A DNA stretch of 64,000 nt, taken from assembly GCA_035578155.1 (NCBI GenBank), contig JAPWDM010000001.1, forward strand, positions 77,689,972 through 77,753,971, read 5' to 3'. Below the pieces are notes generated by a model, which searched no databases, was not told the DNA's origin, and saw only the letters and a program-made list of their open reading frames with translations. This stretch comes from Brachynemurus nebulosus. Lineage: Eukaryota > Arthropoda > Insecta > Neuroptera > Myrmeleontidae. Of this stretch, positions 50,374 to 61,794 are shown piece by piece (the stretch's first letter is position 1; each line of letters begins with the position of its first letter). A program made the translations under genes and the position numbers.

Positions 50374-51651
50374 TACGAAGAGATAGTTAGGTAACTGTTT
50401 CTAAACCTCTTTTACTCTACTTTTTTTTACATTCGTTTATATTATCTTTTTTTCATTGATACATTTTTAACATTTTTATCTTTGGACAACCGATAACAAT
50501 CTTATTCCACGTATTCTGTCACAATACAATGCATATAAACAACATGCGTATTTTTGTTGAATCTATTGCTTATTTAGTAATTTTATGGGGTAATTTTAAG
50601 TGGTTTTTTTAAGGATCATTTTGAATAAGATAATGGTAGTGAAGTTATAAAAGTGCATTTGTAAATTTTTAATTGCACAAAATATGTTTTAAGTGTACGG
50701 ATGTTCACATGTAATACTTATTTATTTTTTTAAGGGCAAGAATTCATTACCTATGTAACATTTATTTTAATAATTGCACAAAATATATTATATTAATTCT
50801 AGTTCATATTTACTATTGCACGAAAATAAAGAATAGTGATCAATTAGTTTCTTTATTGCTACTTTTGTTTTACAAATGTTAATAGTATTTTACAATATAA
50901 GTTCGGTAAGTTGCCTTTACTGATCGAGAAAATGTTGCGAAAACGAAACCTGCAGAGTTGAGTTTTTGCAATTTTCGAGATCAATAAAGGCACTTAAGGC
51001 ATCGGGTATTGTATATTTTTTGCACGATCGATTTAAAATAATTAAAGAATAAAAATATATTAAATAAAAAATAAAATTCGGATAATATAGGTGAAATTTA
51101 TATTTCTGTTTTATGACATAGAATGCTATGAATAAATGTTATAAATATTTATAGCAACTATAATAATACAAATCCTTGTAATGACAATTGACAACTATAT
51201 TTGTAAATAAAAAATTAAGCGTCAATATTTAATTGGCGTGATAGTTTTTTGAATTTTCTATTAACCCGGCGTGTGTACACTGGGTCTTTAAAGGAACAGT
51301 CGACATTTAAGACTCAAATTTCTCTCTCATGAATAAAGCGCGGGCTTTGGCTACCCTCCGTAAAAAATGTAGTTAGTAGTGGGGACTCAAGGTCCAATGG
51401 ATGCCCGGGTCTGGCGATTGACTTGCTGATGCGAGCGAGTGAAAGTTTCATCCGTTCCCTAAAAGGGTCAGTGTACACACGGCATCAGTATTTTCGAAGG
51501 TAAGTGAATGGTGTTATTTTCATCTTTGTCGTAGTTTTTCAGTTTTTTTAAACCTAAAATAAATTACTATATACCATTATAATTCATTGATGGATCTACC
51601 TTAGATGACATGGATAACGTGCACAGCACTGGAATCGCGACTTTATTTTTT

Positions 51652-52020
51652 CCAAGCGGCCAAACTACTGTTAAATAGTTAGTATCCCGCTTGTCGCCAA
51701 AAAGTTACGTCACAAAAATGGGAGGAGCTTCCCCACTTTCTATGGTGATATACATATTTAGAGTTTGTGTCTGTATGTGTGCTGTAGTGGATATTTGTAT
51801 GTGTAATATTCCGTACATATGTATAGCTCGGTCACTGGAGGGAGATGATACATATACCATACCTACACACTCGGCAATAGTACGTATACATAATGCTGGT
51901 GTAATACGTATGTACTCTAGGCTTACGTATTCATTGTATTACATTGTTGCAACAATCAACATCCGAACCGCTACAAGCGTTGTGGACGACTGAACCACCT
52001 AAGCCGTGTCGGGCTCAATC
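51652..52020. repeat. Dispersed repeat B, copy 2
   Basis: Same order of blocks as 46957-47340 (gcggccaaactactg; gatatacatatttagagttt; ctaggcttacgtattcattg; ctgaaccacctaagccgtg). The pair lies in direct orientation on either side of the 47862-50373 element. A shorter shared block (ctattgcttatttagtaatt and counterpart) lies at 47400-47470 and 50550-50640. Confidence 0.7.
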
Positions 52021-52781
52021 TGGACTCATCACAAGTTACAATTTTCTACACTTACGCTGACCACTTGATTTTTTCATTTTTTTAAATTTTTTTTATATAA
52101 AATAAAATTTTGTTCCATTTTTTTTCTTTACTTTCTTGCTTTTTCTGTTTTTTTCTATTATTATTTAATTTCTTTTATATTTTCAATAATAAAAATTGTG
52201 CCAAATAATTACTGTTCCGTTTATTATGACTTGCCTGTAAATATTCCCCATTTTCAGGTGCTTGAATAATTCAACTTTTTGGAGCCAATGCCAAAAAAAT
52301 TATATTCATTTGAAAGCTCATAGTATAAGCTATAGGAGTTTGGTATTGGTATTAGTAGAGGCAAGACGTATCAATTGTTGTTGTGTAATAATAAAAAATA
52401 TTAATTGAATTTATTTATTTAATTAATTTAATTTAGGAATATAAAAAAGCAAGATTTAATTAAATAAATTAAAAACTGATATATAAATTTTTAAAGTGCA
52501 AATTATGAAAATCAGTGAAAAATATTTAAATTGAACATAATTCTCGAGATAATAAATATATAAAATTTCTAAAAAGAAAAATTATTAAGACATTTTTAAA
52601 GAAGATTATGCAATAAGCTAATTAACTTTGTTTACAATAATAACAAGAGTGACAATACTGTGTGTGTAAAACAAAAAAGATATTAAAACATTATATATGA
52701 ATACAAAAATAAAAGAAAAAATATTAAAATAAATTTTAAATTAATAATCATTCAATACATTAATAAACAAAAGAAGAAAAA

Positions 52782-53703
52782 ATGGAGGAAAAAATTGACC
52801 GTCTTTTAAATTTAGTGTCTGATACAAACCAAAAAGTTACTAGTTTGGAAAATCGAATAGTATAAATAGAAAGATTAATAAATAATACGGAAATTAAAAG
52901 TGTTACTAATAATCTAGTAAATATTAAAAGAAATATTGAACGTATCGATAGAAAATTAAGAAAAAAAAAATATTATTTTGCATGGTGTTAGTGAAAATCA
53001 AACAAAGAATGAATCATATGAGGAATTAGAGATTACCTTTTTGCAGTTCTGTCGAACCCATTTAAAATTAGAAATACTTAGTACGGACATAGCGGATATA
53101 TACAGGTTAGGAAAAAAGACCGTAAAAGCTCGACCAATATTAACTGAATTTACTTCAATGAAAATAAAGCTGTTAATATTAAACAATACGAAGTTATTAC
53201 AGGGGAGTGATTTTTCAATTAGCCATGATTTTACGGATGATGTTAGGAAAGAAAGAAAGTTTTTGATTCCGAAATTGATCCAAGCAAGGGAACAAGGGCA
53301 TTTAGCGGTATTAAGGTGGGATAAGCTTTATATCAATGGTAATAGATGGACGGCAGAAGAATTTAGGAATGAAGAAACTGGTCAAGAAGAATCGGGAACA
53401 GAAGCTGATGATGACTCAGACACTAATGGAACATCATCGTCTATTAATCTACAAAAGAGTCATAGTGAACCAAATGTGATGAAATGCGCAGAAGAAGAAG
53501 AAACTCCCGTATCTATCAACAAAAAAAATAACAGCAATGAACTGCAAGATGATCAGAAAAAAAGAAAAGTAATCAGTAGTTCAAATGAAACAACACCGGA
53601 AATTGGTCAAAAACGCGTTAGAATATTCATGGGAAAGAATAAACCAGGGCATAGTGCAACCACGTCTAATAATAACCAAAAAATGTTAACGCCACAAATA
53701 TAG
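52782..53703 (+). pseudogene. LINE ORF1 (L1-ORF1-like RNA-binding protein)
   Basis: Starts at ATG 52782 with a coiled-coil-type helix (KIDRLLNLVSDTNQKVTSLE). An in-frame TAA follows at 52863, and a frameshift lies in a run of ten A (52961-52970). From 52960 the frame is open to TAG at 53701 and reads NIILHGVSEN, then ARPILTEFTSMKIKLLILNN, then DDVRKERKFLIPKLIQA and LRWDKLYINGNRW. This follows the RRM plus C-terminal domain pattern of L1-type ORF1 proteins, which chaperone the element RNA. The tail is acidic and Ser/Asn-rich. The stop context is TAG-CAA-TTA and the next ORF follows in the same frame. Confidence 0.75.
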
Positions 53704-56700
53704 CAATTACCGAGTAACAACCAAATAACAGTATGTGAAAATGGAGAAACAGCACAAAATGATACCGGGTGTCTATTTTCTATATTACTGTGGAATTGCA
53801 AAGGTTTTCAAAATTTCTTAGATTTAGAAAAAAACGAAATATGTTATGTAAAAAAATTCGATATTATCTGTCTTACGGAAACATGGCTGTTGCATGAACC
53901 AAAAGGAGAATTAATAACTTTTATGAGCGATTTCAATATTGTATGTGGTAAAGCAATAAAAGAAAAAAGTAGGGGTAGAGCTAGTTCTGGTTTAGTTATA
54001 TTTTAAAAAAAAAGTATTAAGTTTGAAGTTCTTGAAATTTGTCACATGTGGACATTTCTCAAGCTAAGTACTGCTACTTTCAGTTGCAATTTAGGTACAA
54101 TATATTTAACTCAGAATTTAGAAGATAAAGTTATCCTCGAGTTATTGTCAGAGACGATTTTAGATATAATTAATAACAACCAAGATAAGTTTATAGTGCT
54201 AGGAGATTTTAACGCAAGGGTGGGTTCTCTAAATCAGGGTAACGATGAACTTTTTGAGGGCGCAAATTTAACAGCAGCTAGAACTTCTAAAGATCATACT
54301 GTCAATGCCAGAGGGCGATCACTTGTTGAAACAATGGAAATGTGTGGATTATTTTTGGTAAACGGAAGAAGCCGAGGTGACAATCCAGCCCAATTCACAT
54401 ATCATTCACCACAGGGACGTAGTGTTATTGATCAGTTATGGATAAATGTAGATTGTATTGAATGGTTAACAGATTTTTTGGTTACAGATAAACTATTAAC
54501 CTCTGACCACATGGCTTGTGTTCTCTTTCTCCAAACACAAAACCAAAATTCGGTAAATATGGGCCAAAATAATGTAAATATTGCTGATAAAAGGCTAATA
54601 TGGCATCAAAACCAAACAAACGCATATAAATTTATGTTGACTCAAGAAATGAACAAAATATTTTCGATAGAATATGATACCGAAACGCTACACGTAATTT
54701 TATTAGGAGCGATTAGAAAAGTTAGTGAAATGTTAAAAATATGAGTAGAGAGGAATACAGGAATGGGCCAATAATTCGAAGTAAACCCTGGTTTGACCAA
54801 CAATGTAGGGAGTCAAAAAAGGATCTTAGAAAAAAAATAAAAACCTATAAAAAAAATGAAACGGCCGAAAATTTGAATGAATTCCTGAAAGCGAGGAAGA
54901 GTTTTAGAAATATTCTAAAAATAAAAAAATGTGAGTACAAAAACAATTTAAATTGATAAGTTTACGAATATTAAAAATTCGTGTGACTTTTGGAAATTAG
55001 TTAAAAAAATCAAAATAAAATGCAATGATCGATATCAAATTGATGGTAGTAGTTTAGAAAAGCATCTGAGATCTTTTTATGCTCCCTATCCGAATGCCCA
55101 AATGTATTTTATCGATGCGCGCCATCCATATTTAGATTCAGATATTACGATTTCAGAATTAAATACGACATTAAAGAAATTAAAAAATAAGAAAGCTGTA
55201 GGCGTAGATGGTATTTCCAATGAATTTTTCAAAAATCTCCCGCGTATAGGTAAAATTGTACTTTTACAACTATTAAATAAAATAATTAATGAAACAAGGT
55301 TTCCTACAAACTGGTCAACTGCCAAATTACTTACACTATTTAAAAAGGGTGATCCAAATGATCCCGAAAATTACCGAATGCTATCTTTATTAAATCATAT
55401 AACAAAAATATTTACTAGCATAATTGCAAATAGAATAGGACTGTGGGGAGAAAGTTACAATATAATACATGAAAATCAGGCTGGGTTTCGACGCGGGCGT
55501 GGATGTATAGACCATATATTCACCTTAAATGCGCTTATCCAAAATCATTTGAGACTTCCTGCTAGACGGGTTTTCACGGCTTTTATAGATTTTAAGAAAG
55601 CCTTTGATACCATTACACACAACAAACTATGGCATAAATTATTTAGAATTGGAATTAGTAGTCACATGTGTAGAATACTTCAGCAATTGTACGATAACGC
55701 TAGCTTCGAGATAAAAGTCGAACATCAGATACAAAAGGTAAAAATAACGCAAGGAGTTCTACAAGGCGATTCGTTGTCGCCGTTATTGTTTGCTTTATAT
55801 ATAAATGATATGGAAGAGTATTTCATAGAGAAACAGTTAGAAGGACTTAATGTAGAAGGGGAAACTGAAATACGAATGCTCCTTTATGCGGATGACTTGA
55901 TTCTTTTTTCGGACCGTGCATCAGATTTACAAAGAAAGTTGAATACACTACACGTATATAGTACTGAAAATGATTTAATAGTTAATACCGACAAAACAAA
56001 AATTCTTTTGTTTAAGAAAGGTAGACTAAGTCAGTCAGATAAAAACAGAATATTTTATTATGGTGATAAACAACTAGAAAGTGTATCTCAGATGCGATAT
56101 CTGGGGGTAATCTTTTCAAGATCAGGTCTCTTTCTGGAACACGCGAAATTTGTTTTGTCCAAAGCTAACATAGCGTTAGGAGTTAATAAACCGATGTTAT
56201 TAAATTCTGCAAATAATTGTCTTGATTCAAAAATAAAAATTTATAATGCAGTAATTTTAAATATTCTGTTGTATTCTGCAGAAGTATGGGGGCTTAAATA
56301 TCCCGAATTCATTGAAAAATGTCAGGTTTCATTTATAAAAACGTTGTTTTTCTGGCCCATAAACACCCCAAACTATATTGTGCGCCTAGAAACGGGTATG
56401 GTGAAATTGGAGCAAAGAGTAGTTGAAATAACCTTGAACTGGTGGGGAAAAATTTTAAAAATGAGTAACTCACGGTACCCAAAAATTCTCTATAATAGAC
56501 TTTGTCACCTAATGCAGTTTAATACCGAAAGAAATTTTAACTGGGCAGCGCAAGTAAGAAATATCTTATATAAAACAGACTTTGGCACTACGTGGGATAC
56601 ACAGGATTACAAAGAACTAGAGAAGAACATAGAAATAATTAAAGCCAGGTATTGCAAACAACTCGTTGATCACGACTGGGAAAAGATGTTAGCCTCAAAT

Positions 56701-57102
56701 TTCTCCCCTATTTATAAGGAATTGAAAGTTGCTTGCGGTGTTGAGGAATACTTGACTTGGGGTATTAAAACTGAGCACATCCGAGTAGTGAGCAGGCTTC
56801 GAGTCATAGGCAACATGTATTTGGGTCTACGATGTTTTAGTGGCACTTTTAGGCTAGAGGGACGTAGTATCTGTACCATTTGCAATCTAAATACACCCGA
56901 AGACCTATTTCATTTTTTAATAGAATGTCCTATGTATCATTCTTTACGGAATTTCTATTTGAAGAAATATGTATTTTGCGAATTGAATCGGGAAAACTAT
57001 CACCGAATCTTCTTCCATTTCAAAAATATTAAACAAATAAAAGATATGTGCTTATATATTAATGAAGCTGCAAAAATAAGAGAATTCATAATGAATACAT
57101 AG
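53704..57102 (+). pseudogene. LINE ORF2: apurinic-type endonuclease and reverse transcriptase, lightly damaged
   Basis: Continues in the ORF1 frame directly after its TAG, with no in-frame ATG until 53923, inside the endonuclease. Endonuclease motifs: ILLWNCKG, LTETWLL, VLGDFNARVG, QFTYHSPQGRSVIDQLW, TSDHMACV. Lesions: TAA at 54004-54006; a shift to another frame at 54741 (overlap ATGA) and back near 54950. From 54952 the RT frame is open to 57102: DGISNEFFKNLP, NQAGFRRGRGC, AFIDFKKAFDTI, QGVLQGDSLSPLLF, catalytic LLYADDLILFSD, MRYLGVIFS. A C-terminal CxxC...HxxxxC finger (CTICNLNTPEDLFHFLIEC) follows. A nearly full-length APE-type LINE; clade not assigned. Confidence 0.85.
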
Positions 57103-57109
57103 TACTATG

Positions 57110-57300
57110 AACTTTATCGTATTATATTAATGTAAAAAAATTTTTTTTTTTTTATATAAATTTTATTAATGGCATATATATTTATTGTTATATGGCGTAT
57201 TTATTATTGCGTTTATTATTATTGTTATTATTATTGCTATTGTTGTTGTTTTTATTATTGTTATTTTTGTTATCATTATTATTATTATTTTTTTTGATTA
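57110..57300. repeat. LINE 3' region with T-rich and (TTATTA)n sequence
   Basis: After the ORF2 stop there is a T-run and then an irregular attgttatta repeat to about 57300, which may be the LINE tail. Composition changes sharply to GC-rich at about 57305. Confidence 0.5.
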
Positions 57301-57304
57301 AAAT

Positions 57305-58811
57305 TGGGTTACTGCTGCCGGTGGATGGCGCGGTCAGCAGCACCCGGCGGCATCGCCAACGAAGGGCATGCGCCGCCAAACACGATGAAAGTAAAAACAT
57401 ACACAAAACAGACAGGAACACATAAATGCAGTAGACAACGGACAAAACATACACATAATAAAATCCATCGATGGGCCCTGCCATCCGAGGGCTTCATAAA
57501 AAACGGACAGTCCTTGGTGGCGGTACGCTAAGTACTAGCCAGAACGTCCGGTCACCAAGGACTGAAAACCAACGATGAAACTCCGAGGTGTAAAGGGCCT
57601 CGGAGTGAAGAATACTACATAAAAATATAACAAGATCACAAAATCACAGTAATATCACAGGAAAAAAAATAAATAAGAGGAAAATCTTATTACGTCACTC
57701 GGGAGCCACAGGCCGACCAGTGCCGCAATAAGTAGTTAAAAACGATACCGCTGAAGGATCACAACAGCAAGCCTACAGCGGCACGACAAAATATCACAGA
57801 TAAGAACAACAATTGATGTACCACCTCGGGTGGAAAAGGCCCTCAGTGGTACATCGTTAAAATAAAACAAATTAAAATCAATCTTATTAAAAAACAAAAA
57901 CAATAATATCACAGTTTTCAAAATTTCTTGCTCTGTGACACGATTCCGCTCCCCATAGTCTCGACAATTCCGAAATGGCTTCGTCAACACCTAGGAACTC
58001 ACACGTGTAGGGACAGTGACATCTGATTACTGAGCAACATGTACTGTTCTGTCAGATAACTGATTACTGGGTACATGTGCCGTTCTGTCAGGTGTCGGGG
58101 TCAACCTACACGGGAGACCGGTACGATGACTAGGCCACGTTCGTCCGAGTCGAGGCTACAGAGAACGGGACAACGCCACAGAGTATCACAATGGATCCGA
58201 CCAATGTTCCTATCACTTCGACGGGGCGGAAGCGGCCAAGGACGCTGACAAACGCATCCGTGCGAGGGACGACAACGTTTCCTTACTAGACGAGCTCGCT
58301 CAAGCCGTTCGGGCAGACGTTGACTCACACGTGTGGCCGACACGAATGAATGCGTCAAACGCCACATTCCTACCCGCCGAAGCCACAGAGACAGAAATCA
58401 ACCTTATCACAGAGCAGATCACAAATGTGTCACACTGGAGTGCACAATCCAGTGGACACTAGGACAGATAAAAACAGAAAATATCACAGCACAAAATATC
58501 AGCAAAGATGAAAAATAAAAATCACAGCAACAATTATCACTTATTCGACTAACCCGAACACAATTCACAACTCCGGCAACCACACCCATATAAGTTACTA
58601 GGCTCCCTCAATGCTGAATTCCGGTCAAGGTACTTACAGACACATCTCAACTTTCGGTGGCACTTCTCTTATACGGGGGATATAACCTCGGTCGGTCATA
58701 CGACGTTCATCGTCGTCGAAAATTTTACCAGAGCCTCGTCAGCCTGCTAGCCGAAGCTAACAGTTGCCCGCTGGGCACGAACGGGGACGTGAAGGATGGA
58801 TTTTAGCCCAG

Positions 58812-58812
<1 letters not shown>
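57305..58812. other. GC-rich block with repeated ATCACAG motif, ending in (ATT)n
   Basis: About 1.5 kb near 48-50 percent GC in a roughly 70-75 percent AT window. It contains many copies of atatcacag/aatcacag, hairpin-like pairs (ccaccaagg/ccttggtgg near 57510-57565, ctccgaggtg/ctcggagt near 57583), and ends gaaggatggattttagccca then gc and (ATT)n (58815-58868). No reading frame resembles a known protein on either strand. It could be the untranslated end of another LINE or a non-autonomous retroelement. Confidence 0.5.
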
Positions 58813-58849
<37 letters not shown>

Positions 58850-58898
58850 GTTATTGGTATTATTATTATGGTATTTGTAAGTACTATAATAATCAGTA

Positions 58899-59073
58899 GG
58901 GTAAAAGACCCGATTGTCGAACGGGGCTATAAGTCCGAACAGTTTTGACATTTATATCTTAATGAAGTTATTTCTAAAAGAAACCTCTGATAAAAAAAAT
59001 TATTATTAATAGAATGATTATTTTTCAATTTAAATTCACCTCACATTTAATGTCTCCTCACTTAATTTAAGAA

Positions 59074-59146
<73 letters not shown>

Positions 59147-59398
59147 TGTGTTGATTTTTGAAAGGAGGCTAATATATTCTATCCGTTTTTTCATAGACGT
59201 CAACAAATTATAAAACAAAAACATTAATAAATCAAAATTTTTGGGTTATATTTTCTTAAAAACATATTTATTGGATTAAAAAAACTTGGTTTCATGCTTA
59301 TTAAGAAAAAAAATGGGTGTTTTGTTTATTTTTTAATTTTTTTAAGCTACTTTAATGATACAGCTAAAAATAGTGTTCGGTCATCGGGTCTCTTACCC
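58899..59398. mobile_element. GGTAAA-family MITE, copy 2, about 500 bp, with (TA)n
   Basis: Ends GGGTAAAAGACCCGATTGTC and, reverse-complemented, GGGTAAGAGACCCGATGACC, flanked by TA. The interior matches 25381-25960 over most of its length. A TA array (59078-59143) occupies the place where copy 1 has only tacatatcgtatatacatat. Confidence 0.78.
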
Positions 59399-59439
59399 TA
59401 GTATTAAATAATAAATAGTATTTATAAATACTATAATAA

Positions 59440-59530
59440 ACAAAAAACAAAAAAAGAATTGTAACCAAACTCCTTTGTATAGAGCGGATGCTCAAAACAA
59501 AATAAAGATTCTATTCTATTCTAGTATAAG
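59440..59530 (+). repeat. LINE-type 3' end with (ATTCT)n tail
   Basis: Reads tgtatagagcggatgctcaa then aaataaagattctattctattct. An AATAAAG followed by a short pentamer repeat is typical of 3' ends of truncated non-LTR elements. No coding part remains. Confidence 0.45.
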
Positions 59531-60358
59531 CTATAAAAGTCTAAAACCATTTGTTTTAATATTTCTTCATTGTAGAGTTAGGAATTTTTTTACAAAATTT
59601 TATTTTTCATGCTTTTTGAACTACTAGTCGATTTTTATTAATAACAGTTTTAAACTTTTGCCTCTGGAAACTGCTGGCCCATGTAGTAGATACTCCAAAA
59701 AGTAACTCAGAATTTTTTGAGATTTTTTGGAAGCCTAGAAAACTTTGAAAACACGACCGTTCCCTGAAAGATCCAGTGTGCACACCCTGTTCTTGAAAAT
59801 ATAGTGTACACACGCCGGGTTAAAAAAATCGAGGAAAATAGTTTGTTAAACCATAGTATTAGTGAGAATAATGAAATTGATGAAGCATTTTAATTTTGGC
59901 TGCAAATTTATTCTCGTAAAATGAAAGGAAGATTATGAAAACCACAGAAAATTTTAATGATTGAACAACCTTTTCAAATGTCAATAAAATATGAAGACGA
60001 ATGACAACAATAATAATAGTAATGTGCAAACTAGTGAAAATTTTCATATTGGTCGATTAATTTTCCTAATTATTCAAACTGTACTTTGAAATTCAATATA
60101 AATAAATAATTACAATCATTTTTGAGCTAATTTCTCTTACCGCACTCCTATTCACTTACCGGGGACCTATCTTACTTACCGCGTTGTTATTTGTTAGTTT
60201 CCATGGATATAAACAAACGTTCGGGAAATATAACTTACCAGAATTGTCATCGGTAAATGCATGAAAATGCACGATCGTGCAAAAAATAGCTTTTTAAATG
60301 CTCTTAATTATTTCGCATTTTGTTTAAATAAATGCTCGTTTAATTTGTTCCCTGTATA

Positions 60359-61072
60359 TTAGGTCATACCACAAATTTTGACACTTTTCATTTTGTAATT
60401 ATTTTTATTTGTGTAAATGATTAAATTATATACAATATATAAAATTAATCAGTAGTCTCTTGAGTTATCAATGATCCGTATCCAAAGTTCCGGTAATTTA
60501 GATACACCACTGAAAGTACTATTTTGGTTTAACCGACCAATTATTTCATTTAAATTGAAATCGAGACCTTCTTTCGAGAGTTGCGTAATTCCCTTGTCAA
60601 ATTGCCTTTGCACTGTAGTATAAGGAATGCTTACATGTTGACTAAGATGTTCGACAGACCAATTACGTGTCACACTTAATGCTTCCTTAATTTTATCAAA
60701 GGCTTCCAGTCTAGAGGTTGATGTTGGTCGATCTTCCCTCGGCAAGTTTTCTTCATGTACTCTCCCATCTTTGCAAAATTGGAGACACTTTGTTACCACT
60801 AAGGGCATAACACCCTACACATTTCAAAAGAAACTTATGCGTAACTCCTGCAGCGTAATTAAGGACGACACAAAATTTTAAAAAAATTCGTTGCTCTTGC
60901 ACGAAAATTGACTTTTTAAATTTTTCATTCTCAGATATGGTCTTTTAATCACAATAATATTATCAAAAGAAAATTCTGTGTCCGCTTTATACAAAGCATG
61001 AAATATGACTACTTAATCTTTAATAAAGAAAGAAATATAAAATACAAAAAGTGTCGAAACTTCTGGTATGAC

Positions 61073-61076
<4 letters not shown>
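60359..61076 (-). mobile_element. Internally deleted mariner element, 718 bp
   Basis: Terminal repeats TTAGGTCATACCACAAATTT and (reverse complement) TTAGGTCATACCAGAAGTTT are each flanked by TA (60357-60358, 61077-61078). The element is about 0.55 kb shorter than a full mariner and keeps only the two ends of the transposase gene on the - strand. Confidence 0.82.
60449..60808 (-). pseudogene. Mariner transposase, N-terminal HTH fused to C-terminal tail
   Basis: 119 codons. The N-terminal part has REDRPTSTSRLEAFDKIKEA and SVEHLSQHVSIPYTTVQRQF, the mariner paired-type helix-turn-helix. The C-terminal part, LPELWIRIIDNSRDY, resembles the last residues of mariner transposases. The whole catalytic DD34D domain is missing. 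The frame stays open through the deletion joint, so a DNA-binding-only protein could still be made; whether it is translated is unknown. Confidence 0.75.

Positions 61077-61139
<63 letters not shown>
61077..61139. repeat. (TA)n microsatellite
   Basis: TA array that includes the right TA flank of the mariner element. Confidence 0.95.
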
Positions 61140-61141
<2 letters not shown>

Positions 61142-61449
61142 AAAAAATTACCTTACGTCACTGTTTCGTCAGTTTAAAAATTTTCACATTACACGAGATA
61201 ACTGAGTTTGAATTTTGGAAATGTTATCTTTTGTCAGTAAAACTTGAAAATGTCACTTTTTGATACTCATTGAATGGAAATGTTACCTTTTGAAAAAATT
61301 TAATTAAAAGTAATAAAATAAAATAAAAATTAAAAGTAATAAAATAAATTATTGTTAAAAAACAACCAACTTTTTATTATTATTGTTATTATTCTTATTA
61401 TTATCATAAACTACTGTAATAAAGTTCAAGTTTTCTACTTTTAGTTTGA

Positions 61450-61785
61450 TTAAATATGGAGCCCAGAATCATATTCAAGATAGTCACAACAGTAAACTTC
61501 TTCTACTTCCAGTAAGCGTAGATCTTGTGCAATATCACCATCTTCTAGCAAAATATTTTTATACCAGGATAAATTTTTATTTTGTGCCCATTCCTCTCCA
61601 AATAGTTTTTTTAACAAATTCAGTACACAACCTAATTCAGTGGTAGGCAACCTAATGTTATTGTAGCTTTGTTCTGTTTTTATTAGATCTCTAAATTTTT
61701 CCATTTCACTCTCGCTTCTGAAATTTTCTAGCCCTTTAACACGGCACTGCAAACGGCCTTTAACAATATGCTTTTTGATAATAAT
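61450..61785 (-). CDS. Unrecognised coding-like frame, possible last exon
   Basis: An open frame of about 110 codons, including RVKGLENFRSESEMEKFRDL, TELGCVLNLLKKLFGEEWAQ and EVEEVYCCDYLEYDSG, ends at a stop at 61450. Composition (varied, charged, few Ile/Tyr/Lys/Asn runs) is unlike the AT-noise frames around it. The upstream edge meets the terminus of the next element near 61790, so its start is unclear. No family recognised; it may be an exon of a host gene or of a DNA transposon. Confidence 0.4.
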   Translation of the reverse strand: MIIKKHIVKGRLQCRVKGLENFRSESEMEKFRDLIKTEQSYNNIRLPTTELGCVLNLLKKLFGEEWAQNKNLSWYKNILLEDGDIAQDLRLLEVEEVYCCDYLEYDSGLHI

Positions 61786-61794
61786 CCTCTTTAA

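Larger units (their letters stand above)
51265..59820. mobile_element. piggyBac-like end pair 8.5 kb apart (candidate element)
   Basis: The left end is TTAA then CCCGGCGTGTGTACACTGGG. The right end (59804-59820) is AGTGTACACACGCCGGG then TTAA. The 17-bp terminal repeats are identical. Additional subterminal copies lie just inside: ggtcagtgtacacacggc at 51467-51484 and gatccagtgtgcacaccc at 59769-59786, matching piggyBac-style terminal plus internal inverted repeats. No transposase was found inside; the interval contains repeat B copy 2, a LINE, a GC-rich block and a MITE. It may be one element swollen by nested insertions or two incomplete copies. Confidence 0.55.

Noticed and set aside
57188..57531. 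Frames with Leu runs and Asn runs
   Set aside because: Translations of the (TTA)n tract and the GC-rich block; no family recognised.
58101..58367. 88-codon Arg-rich - strand frame in the GC-rich block
   Set aside because: No domain, and GC-rich composition lowers stop frequency.
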